Part shown: piece by piece, positions 36,034 through 43,055 of the stretch | How positions within the stretch are numbered: position 1 is the first letter of the stretch | Layout: each line of letters begins with the position of its first letter | NCBI RefSeq assembly: GCF_007954265.1 | Contig: NZ_VOLS01000002.1 | Location: forward strand, 62,001-126,000 | Source of the DNA: Colwellia sp. C1TZA3 | Lineage (GTDB): Bacteria; Pseudomonadota; Gammaproteobacteria; Enterobacterales; Alteromonadaceae | DNA length: 64,000 nt | Direction: 5' to 3' | The notes under the pieces: generated by a model | What the model was told of the DNA's origin: nothing | What the model saw: the letters and a program-made list of their open reading frames with translations, nothing else | Databases searched by the model: none | Translations under genes and position numbers: made by a program

Positions 36034-36678
36034 TTAAAGACGTCTCTGCATCAGTTGACGAATTTTTGCTTTTAGCATTTCTATTGCCATTCTATTTTTA
36101 CCGCCACGAGTCACCACAACATCGGCAAAGGGTTTATTTGGCTGTATATGCTGGTGGTACATAGGACGAACAGTGGTTAAGTATTGTTCGGTGATTGACG
36201 CTATGCTGCGAGAACGTTCAAGCGTATCTCGCTTTATTCTGCGCACTAGACAAATATCGAGCGGGGTATCAATATATATTTTAATATTAAATTTGTCTCG
36301 CAATTCTTCATCGGCAAATAAAAGAATACCTTCAATTAAAATTATCGGTGTCGGTGCTAAATGTTGAGTTTCATCTAATCGGGTATGTGTTTTATAACAA
36401 TAGGTGGGTATATCGACACTTTTATTTGCACTTAACTGACTTAAATGTTGCGATAGCAAACTATGTTCAAAGGCGTTAGGGTGATCATAATTTGTTTTTA
36501 TACGTTCTGCCATCGAGAGATGAGATTGAGACTTGTAGTAAGAATCTTCTTTGATAATAGCAATACCGCTCGACCCTAGCTCAGGTAACAGTTCATCGTA
36601 AATAGTTTGAGCAAAAAGTGACTTTCCAGATGCCGAAGCACCGGTTACCGCAATAATCGTCGGTTTATTAGTTTGCAA
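36034..36678 (-). CDS. udk: Uridine kinase
   Basis: A uridine/cytidine kinase of 214 residues. The P-loop GASASGKS is at 13-20, followed by the catalytic KEDSYYK and NYDHPNAF, ILIEGILLFADEEL, and YIDTPLDICLVRRIKRDT. The reading frame opens with TTG at 36678, and no in-frame ATG or GTG lies between it and the next upstream stop. So translation appears to begin at TTG, with AAGG about 11 bases upstream. It is the first gene of udk-nupC-deoC-tdk. The promoter should lie in the 290-base divergent gap holding a RutR-type palindrome. Confidence 0.93.
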   Translation of the reverse strand: MQTNKPTIIAVTGASASGKSLFAQTIYDELLPELGSSGIAIIKEDSYYKSQSHLSMAERIKTNYDHPNAFEHSLLSQHLSQLSANKSVDIPTYCYKTHTRLDETQHLAPTPIILIEGILLFADEELRDKFNIKIYIDTPLDICLVRRIKRDTLERSRSIASITEQYLTTVRPMYHQHIQPNKPFADVVVTRGGKNRMAIEMLKAKIRQLMQRRL

Positions 36679-36738
36679 AACAGAGAGCCTTAAAAATAGG
36701 GTTAAAAAAGGGTTAAGTTATTATTTATAACGATGTTG

Positions 36739-36748
36739 TTGTCGACAA
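36739..36748. promoter_or_regulatory. Palindrome TTGTCGACAA upstream of udk
   Basis: A 10-base perfect palindrome with partial outer symmetry (GTTG before it, CAAC two bases beyond), about 60 bases upstream of the udk start. It is a possible second operator for the udk operon. The regulator is unknown. Confidence 0.3.
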
Positions 36749-36878
36749 GTCAACGCACTCGTATTATGAACTAATTATGCTGAGATTCATTAAAATTTAG
36801 GCAAAAGGGGACTTCGTGCCTTAAATATTTATAAAATATCTATTGTCTATAATTTATTGCTTGGTAAAGTATCACATG

Positions 36879-36894
36879 TTGACCATTTGGTCAT
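36879..36894. promoter_or_regulatory. RutR-type operator in the udk/deoB divergent region
   Basis: TTGACCATTTGGTCAT matches TTGACCA-N2-TGGTCAA at 13 of 14 positions. It lies 75 bases before deoB and about 200 before udk, so it may control both directions. Confidence 0.75.
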
Positions 36895-36968
36895 GAAATT
36901 TATCGCTATAAACAAGGATGAATTTTTAAAATTTTTAAAATGCAACAATCTAATAACGGGAAATTAAA

Positions 36969-38180
36969 ATGGCAAGAGCAATAGTTTTAGTAATCGACGG
37001 TTTTGGTATTGGGCATGCACCCGATGCGGCAGACTTTGGTGATATCAGTGCCAATACTTTTGCTAATTTAGCACGATATTTCAATCAGCACGAAAAACGT
37101 GAAATCAAATTAACTAATTTAGCAAAAATGGGCTTGGTTCAAGCCGCTTTTGAAGCTGGAAAAGCTAGTTTTCCTGTGGCAAAGCAAGCGCCTGTGCAAG
37201 GTGCCTATGGTTATGCGGCTGAGATCAGCACAGGTAAAGATACGCCAAGTGGCCATTGGGAAATGATGGGGGTACCGGTATTATTTGATTGGGACTACTT
37301 TCCAAAAGAAGGTAACGCTTTCCCCGCTGATTTGATTGAAAAAATCAACCAAGCAACTGGCTTTGAAGGTATTTTAGGCGATTGCCACGCATCAGGTACC
37401 GATATTATTAACCAACTTGGGCAAACGCATATTAAAACTGGATTGCCTATTTGCTATACCTCTGCTGATAGTGTGTTTCAGGTGGCGGCTCATGAAGAAC
37501 ACTTTGGCTTGGATAACCTCTATAAATATTGTGAAACAGTGCGTGAGTTACTTGCTGACAGAAATGTTGGCCGTGTTATCGCCAGACCTTTTGTTGGCAG
37601 TAGCCCTGAAGATTTTACCCGTACGGGTAATCGACGCGACTATTCTATTTTACCGCCAGCACCCACGGTGTTAGACACTTTCACTCAAGCCGGTGGTTAT
37701 GTCATCAGTGTCGGTAAAATTGCTGACATTTATGCGCATCAAGGTATCAGCGAAAAAACTAAAGCCACGGGTATTGATGCCTTATTAGATGCAACTATTT
37801 CGCATATCAATACAGCACAAGATAATAGTCTGATATTTACTAATTTAGTCAATTTTGACCAAGACTACGGTCATCGCCGTGATCCGATAGGCTACGCTTT
37901 GGCATTAGAAAATTTTGATCAGCGTTTACCCGAAGTGATGGCGGCTATGAATGAAGATGATGTGCTTTTTTTAACCGCCGATCATGGTTGTGACCCAACT
38001 TGGCATGGTAACGACCATACGCGAGAATATGTACCTGTTATTGCATTCCACAAACAGATACGATCTGTTAATATTGGCGAACGTAGTACTTTTGCCGATA
38101 TTGGTCAAACTATCGCAGAATTATTTAAATTAGATAAAATGCCCTATGGTACAAGCTTTTTGTCTGATCTTGAGCTATGA
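36969..38180 (+). CDS. deoB: Phosphopentomutase
   Basis: This enzyme interconverts (deoxy)ribose-1-phosphate and -5-phosphate, linking DeoA products to DeoC. It is an alkaline-phosphatase-superfamily metalloenzyme of 403 residues. The metal site VIDGFGIG has D10, the phosphorylated T92 is in GKDTPSGHWEMMG, and later metal ligands are NFDQDYGHRRDP, LTADHGCDPTWHGNDHTRE. GGGA lies upstream of the ATG. It is divergent from the udk operon and separated by 89 bases from the downstream TonB receptor, with no terminator between them. Confidence 0.97.
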   Translation: MARAIVLVIDGFGIGHAPDAADFGDISANTFANLARYFNQHEKREIKLTNLAKMGLVQAAFEAGKASFPVAKQAPVQGAYGYAAEISTGKDTPSGHWEMMGVPVLFDWDYFPKEGNAFPADLIEKINQATGFEGILGDCHASGTDIINQLGQTHIKTGLPICYTSADSVFQVAAHEEHFGLDNLYKYCETVRELLADRNVGRVIARPFVGSSPEDFTRTGNRRDYSILPPAPTVLDTFTQAGGYVISVGKIADIYAHQGISEKTKATGIDALLDATISHINTAQDNSLIFTNLVNFDQDYGHRRDPIGYALALENFDQRLPEVMAAMNEDDVLFLTADHGCDPTWHGNDHTREYVPVIAFHKQIRSVNIGERSTFADIGQTIAELFKLDKMPYGTSFLSDLEL

Positions 38181-38269
38181 AACAACACTAATAACTTGGC
38201 ACTCGCATAAAATGCAAGGCTAATAAAAAAATTTAAACAAAACATAAACAGTTCTTGGGAGAGTACTTA

Positions 38270-40537
38270 ATGAATGTTTTTCAAAAAACGTCGCTCGCGC
38301 TTTGCGTCAATGCGGCTATTTTTGCGTGTGGTGCAGGTGTATCTACAGCTGCTTTAGCACAAGAAAATGCTAATAAAACCGATGTTGTCGGCGTTGAAGT
38401 TATTGAAGTAACTGCGCGTAAGCGTACTGAAAATATAAAAGATGTGCCTATTTCAGTATCAGCACTTACGGCTAAAAAACTTGAAGTATTAGGTTCTTCA
38501 GGTATGGATGTTAGATCACTGTCTGCAAAAGTACCAAGTTTATTAATCGAGTCTTCTTTTGGTCGAACGTTTCCACGTTTTTACATTCGTGGTTTAGGTA
38601 ATACAGATTTTGACTTGCTAGCATCACAACCCGTTTCATTGATTTATGATGATGTTGTGTTAGAAAATGCCTTAACTAAAGGTATGCCAATGTTTGACAT
38701 TGAACGTGTAGAAGTTTTGCGTGGTCCTCAAGGCACATTATTTGGCCGTAATACGCCAGCGGGCATTGTTAAAGTAGAATCGAAAAAGCCAACACAAGAC
38801 TTTGACGCCAATATTTCTGGCTCGTATGGTAGTTTTGGTAGCACTGATTTTCGTGTTGCTGTTGGTGGTGGCTTAACAGACACTTTGTCAGCACGCATCG
38901 CATTATTACAACAAGACCGTGACGATTGGATTGACAACAAAGCACCTGGCTTTGAGCAAAAAGATCAATTAGGCGGTTACGCTGAAACCGCAGGCCGTTT
39001 GCAACTATTGTGGGAACCAAGTGACGATTTTTCTGCGTTGTTTAATTACCATTATCGCGATGCCCAAGCCGATTCACGCGTTTTCAGAGCCAATATCATT
39101 AAACCTGGCACCAATGACTTAATTGATAACTTTGACCGCGAAACTGTATTTCAAGATGCTGCTGTTCGTAATAACCAAACGGTTGATATGAAAGGCGCTA
39201 GTTTAAAAATCGAATACAATATGGGTAATCATACCTTAACATCTGTAACCGGTTATGAGTCAGCTGAAATGTTTTCAGTAGGCGATATTGATGGTGGTTA
39301 CGGTGCTGCATTCTTAGATGATTACATGGGACCTGGTTTTATTCCTTTCCCTTCTGAAACTGGCGCTAGAATGCCAGATCATAAGCAACTTACTCAAGAA
39401 ATACGTATCGCGAGTAACGACTTAGGTAAGTTAGATTATCAATTCGGTTATTTCTTATTTGATGAAGACTTAACGATTAATAATTTAAGTTTTAATACCT
39501 TAGGCGGCGGAGTACAAGACGGTATTGCGATACAACAAATGAAAACTTCAGCCTGGGCAGTTTTTGCGTCACTCGATTATGAAGTCTCTAATAAGTTAAG
39601 CATTAACGGTGGTTTACGCTATTCAGATGATAAACGTGACTGGGATGGAGAATTAGTTCAGTCACCATTTGGTGCGCCAAGTTTTTCTGAAAGTAATAAT
39701 GTGCAAGACTCACAAGTGAGCGGTGATTTAAGTGCTACTTATGTATTAAACGATGAAACTAACGTTTATGCACGTTTAGCTCGCGGTTACCGTGCGCCAA
39801 GTATTCAAGGTCGTAGTTTATTATTCTCGGCAAATTCAACAACAGCAGATTCTGAAACAGTAGATTCTGTAGAAACAGGTTTTAAATCGGTATTTTTAGA
39901 AAACACCGCGCGTGTTGATGGCTCAGTATATTACTACGTTGTTAATGATCAGCAGCTAACGGCTGTTGGTGGTTCGGGTAACGTAGCAAGCCTACTCAAC
40001 GCAGATAAATCAGTGGGTTATGGTTTTGAGCTTGACTCAGAATACTTTGTTACCCCCAACCTAGCATTAACAGCGAGCCTAAGTTATAACCACACAGAAT
40101 TGCAAGATAGCAATGTTGCTGTGCCGGGTTGTGGCGGTGGTTGTACGGTAACGTCACCATTAAATAGTGACGGTTTAGCCTTGATTGATGGTAACTCATT
40201 ACCACAATCGCCTGAGTGGATTTCAAACTTAGCGGCCCGTTGGACGAAAGAAATGGGTGAAGGTCAACTTTATGTTTACACTGATTGGTCTTACCGTAGC
40301 GAAGTTAACTTCTTCTTATACGAGTCAACAGAGTTTACTGGTGATGCGTTATTAGAAGGTGGTGTTCGTGTTGGTTACGAATGGTATACAGATAATGCAG
40401 AATACGAAGTGGCAGTTTTTGGTCGTAATATTACCGATGAAGAAAAACTTACCGGTGCTATCGATTTCAACAATTTAACCGGCTATGTTAATGAACCGCG
40501 CTTTTGGGGTGTTGAATTTAAAGCTAACTTCTTTTAA
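38270..40537 (+). CDS. TonB-dependent receptor downstream of deoB
   Basis: A 755-residue outer-membrane receptor. It has a signal peptide (to about ALAQENA), a TonB-box-like VEVIEVTAR, a plug (DVPISVSALTAKKLE ... YIRGLGNTDFD ... IERVEVLRGPQGTLFGRNTPAGIVKV) and a 22-strand-type barrel ending GVEFKANFF. The start is at 38270, with GGGAGAG 6 bases upstream; a TTG at 38255 is part of that site. It probably shares a transcript with deoB under the RutR-type operator, which suggests a nucleoside or related substrate. The substrate is inferred only from context. Confidence 0.88.
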   Translation: MNVFQKTSLALCVNAAIFACGAGVSTAALAQENANKTDVVGVEVIEVTARKRTENIKDVPISVSALTAKKLEVLGSSGMDVRSLSAKVPSLLIESSFGRTFPRFYIRGLGNTDFDLLASQPVSLIYDDVVLENALTKGMPMFDIERVEVLRGPQGTLFGRNTPAGIVKVESKKPTQDFDANISGSYGSFGSTDFRVAVGGGLTDTLSARIALLQQDRDDWIDNKAPGFEQKDQLGGYAETAGRLQLLWEPSDDFSALFNYHYRDAQADSRVFRANIIKPGTNDLIDNFDRETVFQDAAVRNNQTVDMKGASLKIEYNMGNHTLTSVTGYESAEMFSVGDIDGGYGAAFLDDYMGPGFIPFPSETGARMPDHKQLTQEIRIASNDLGKLDYQFGYFLFDEDLTINNLSFNTLGGGVQDGIAIQQMKTSAWAVFASLDYEVSNKLSINGGLRYSDDKRDWDGELVQSPFGAPSFSESNNVQDSQVSGDLSATYVLNDETNVYARLARGYRAPSIQGRSLLFSANSTTADSETVDSVETGFKSVFLENTARVDGSVYYYVVNDQQLTAVGGSGNVASLLNADKSVGYGFELDSEYFVTPNLALTASLSYNHTELQDSNVAVPGCGGGCTVTSPLNSDGLALIDGNSLPQSPEWISNLAARWTKEMGEGQLYVYTDWSYRSEVNFFLYESTEFTGDALLEGGVRVGYEWYTDNAEYEVAVFGRNITDEEKLTGAIDFNNLTGYVNEPRFWGVEFKANFF

Positions 40538-40588
40538 TCAGCAGAGTAGCTTTAAAAATAGTTCAGAAATAGTTTAGAAAGTTAGTAT

Positions 40589-40626
40589 AAAAAAAGCCAG
40601 TGATCATTTTGATCACTGGCTTTTTT
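40589..40626 (+). terminator. Strong terminator after the deoB-linked receptor
   Basis: A sixteen-base stem with core GCCAGTGATCA, flanked by A and T runs and a 3-base loop, lies 50 bases after the stop. The symmetrical A/T flanks could also stop transcription from the right. Confidence 0.92.
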
Positions 40627-40699
40627 ATGTACAGGATGTACGGTCAGTTTTTTAGTTCCAGACAAAAACTAGTACCAAGATCCATGTCGGCAATATCGC

Positions 40700-40768
40700 G
40701 GGTGCATGGCTGTTCCTAACCATCCATGGCTCCATGGCATTAGTGCACCCTTGTACGTCGATGCACCC
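40700..40768. repeat. Nested inverted repeats between the receptor and DAHP synthase genes
   Basis: GGGTGCAT (40700-40707) pairs with ATGCACCC (40761-40768) and encloses CCATCCATGG and CCATGGCTCCATGG. This small GC-rich island stands in an AT-rich gap (40627-40813). Its nature is unknown; it may be a degraded mobile repeat. Confidence 0.45.
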
Positions 40769-40813
40769 CAGGCTGTATTATTTTCTAAATTCAGTTACCT
40801 GATAACAGATTAC

Positions 40814-41866
40814 TTATAACATTCTTATTTTAATCGCATTTGCTAAAACACTGAGAATCTCTTCACTAGTATCTAAGTCAATACAAGCATCAGTAATACT
40901 TTGTCCATAAACCAAAGGCTGCTCGGCGACTACTTTTTGATTACCTGCCACAATAAAACTTTCAATCATAATACCAAAGATAGATTGGTTGCCAGCTTGT
41001 ATTTGCTCAGCTAGTGATTGTGCTACATCCATTTGTTTATTATGATCTTTATAGCTGTTCCCATGACTACAATCGATCATTACTTTCTCTGCTAATGCAG
41101 ATTTAGTCAATGTTTCACCAGTAGCCTTGATATACTCTTGTTGATAGTTCGGTGTTTTACCACCGCGTAAAATAACGTGAGCAAAAGGGTTGCCATGGGT
41201 TTGATAAATACACATTTGACCACTTTTATTTGGCGAATAAAGTACATGTGGCACACTGGCCGCTTTAATGGCGTCAACCGCAATTTGAATATTGCCATCG
41301 GTACCGTTTTTAAAACCAACCGGGCAAGAAAGTGCAGAAGCCAGTTCTCTATGTACTTGGCTCTCTGTGGTACGTGCGCCAATAGCGCCCCAACTGATCA
41401 AATCAGAAATATATTGACCAGTGACCATATCTAAAAATTCAGTGCCGGCAGCTAAGCCTAATTTATTGATTTGCAGTAGCAAATTACGCGCTAGGTTGAG
41501 TCCTTTAGCGACCTGAAATGATTTATCTAAATCAGGGTCACTAATTAAACCTTTCCAACCTACGGTTGTGCGAGGTTTTTCAAAATACACTCGCATGACA
41601 ATCAATAATTCATCAGCATATTTTTCTTGCAAGACTTTTAATTTTTTAGCGTAGTCTATTGCGGCATCAGTATCATGAATAGAACAAGGGCCAATAATGA
41701 CCAGTAGGCGTTTATCATCACCCTTAATAATGGCCTCAATATCCTTGCGGCTATTGATAATAAAATTCGCGGTTTCATCGTCAAGTGGGATCTGCTGAGC
41801 AAGTTCAGCAGGAGAAACTAAATTGTCAATTAATGTGGTTCTAAATTCATCAGTTTTTATGGTCAT
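40814..41866 (-). CDS. 3-deoxy-7-phosphoheptulonate synthase (DAHP synthase, class I, AroH-like)
   Basis: This enzyme condenses phosphoenolpyruvate with erythrose-4-phosphate, the first step of aromatic amino-acid synthesis. At 350 residues it is the short AroF/G/H type. Signatures are LLVIIGPCSIHD (catalytic metal Cys), MRVYFEKPRTTVGWKGLISDPDL, SWGAIGARTTESQVHRELASAL, GFKNGTDGN and MIDCSHGNSYKD. Overall it resembles E. coli AroH (tryptophan-sensitive) most, but the sensing residue was not resolved. It uses the product of the nearby PpsA. A structured leader lies just upstream (41882-41930). Confidence 0.93.
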   Translation of the reverse strand: MTIKTDEFRTTLIDNLVSPAELAQQIPLDDETANFIINSRKDIEAIIKGDDKRLLVIIGPCSIHDTDAAIDYAKKLKVLQEKYADELLIVMRVYFEKPRTTVGWKGLISDPDLDKSFQVAKGLNLARNLLLQINKLGLAAGTEFLDMVTGQYISDLISWGAIGARTTESQVHRELASALSCPVGFKNGTDGNIQIAVDAIKAASVPHVLYSPNKSGQMCIYQTHGNPFAHVILRGGKTPNYQQEYIKATGETLTKSALAEKVMIDCSHGNSYKDHNKQMDVAQSLAEQIQAGNQSIFGIMIESFIVAGNQKVVAEQPLVYGQSITDACIDLDTSEEILSVLANAIKIRML

Positions 41867-41881
41867 GGGCTATCAAATACT

Positions 41882-41930
41882 TGTTAGCCTGCATATAGAT
41901 ATGCAGCGCAATAATAATATCGCGCTAACA
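41882..41930 (-). promoter_or_regulatory. Structured 5' leader of the DAHP synthase gene
   Basis: The outer arms TGTTAGC and GCTAACA (41882-41888 with 41924-41930) enclose two inner hairpins: CTGCATAT-AG-ATATGCAG (41889-41906) and GCGC...GCGC. In the transcript this forms a three-way junction about 16 bases from the start codon. It may be an RNA control element or a DNA operator. Confidence 0.45.
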
Positions 41931-41994
41931 TAACGAAAATAGTTGGTTAAGTGAACCGCTTTCTAACTTTATTATATAACTAAATGCTCTTAAG

Positions 41995-42804
41995 CTAATA
42001 TTTGTAGCGCTGAAGACCTGTTTCTGACAATATTTTCGCCGTTATTTCTTCAATAGAAAGCTTAGTGGTATTGAGGAACGGAATTTTTTCTTGTTTATAT
42101 AATTTTTCTACTTCTCGTACTTCCATGCGACACTGGCGTGCTGATGAGTATTTAGTATTGGCCATTCTGCCATCGCGAATATCAACTAAACGTTCTGCAT
42201 CTATGGTTAAACCAAATATTTTCTTTTTATGCATTTTTAAAAAAGTAGGTATTTGTAGTTCTTCCATATCATCATCAGTAAATGGGTAGTTTGCCGCTTT
42301 AATACCATATTGCAGGGCTAAGTAAAGTGCTGTTGGTGTTTTACCTGAGCGAGAAACACCGACCAGTATTACGTCAGCATGCTCATAGTTAGTGACATTT
42401 GAACCGTCATCGTTTGCCATAGAGTAATTAACCGCTTCGATGCGATAGTCATAACTATTCTCATGAATACTATGTGTTCTATGGGCTTTAGGCTTAGCTT
42501 CAATACCAAGCTCTTGCTCAAGAGGCGCAACAAAGTGTTCAAGAAAATTATAAATAACGCCGTCACAAGCGTCGATAATTTCTCTAATGTCTGGATTGAC
42601 GAAGGTATGAAAGACCAGTGGCGGTAAGCCAGTTCGCTTCGCTGCTTTATTTATCCGCTTACAAGCCTCAAGTGCTTTTTCTTTTGTTTCGACAAAAGGA
42701 ATGGTGTCGTGCTCAAATTCCATAGGAAAAAGTGATAATAAGGCATGACCAAAAACTTCAGAAGTGATCGCTGTACCGTCAGAAATATAAAAAGCTGCTC
42801 GCAT
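41995..42804 (-). CDS. ppsR: PEP synthase regulatory protein (bifunctional kinase/pyrophosphorylase)
   Basis: A DUF299-family protein of 269 residues that inactivates PEP synthase by ADP-dependent phosphorylation and reactivates it by phosphorolysis. The N-terminal opening is AFYISDGTAITSEVFGHALLSLFP. The P-loop GVSRSGKT is at 149-156, followed by PTALYLALQYGIKAANYPF and the C-terminal LTIDAERLVDIRDGRM. It is divergent from ppsA, the usual arrangement for regulator and target. The 251-base gap (42805-43055) shows no further recognised element. Confidence 0.96.
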   Translation of the reverse strand: MRAAFYISDGTAITSEVFGHALLSLFPMEFEHDTIPFVETKEKALEACKRINKAAKRTGLPPLVFHTFVNPDIREIIDACDGVIYNFLEHFVAPLEQELGIEAKPKAHRTHSIHENSYDYRIEAVNYSMANDDGSNVTNYEHADVILVGVSRSGKTPTALYLALQYGIKAANYPFTDDDMEELQIPTFLKMHKKKIFGLTIDAERLVDIRDGRMANTKYSSARQCRMEVREVEKLYKQEKIPFLNTTKLSIEEITAKILSETGLQRYKY

Positions 42805-43055
42805 AGTTAATCCTATATATTATGCCGTGATGAATAGGGGATAATGCAATAGTCCCTGGTGAAAACTTACAAATAGTGCTTTAGTTTCAAGGTTAGCAGT
42901 GTAAAATGTCTGTAGCGTGAAATACACCATTTAATCAAACATACTTTGATAAAGGCGTTAAGAAAGCTATTTTTGGGCTATTTTCTGTTTATCGGTTAAT
43001 AGATTCTTTTAAAATAGCTTTCTTAAATTTTATTATTTTCAGTGGAGATGTTGTC

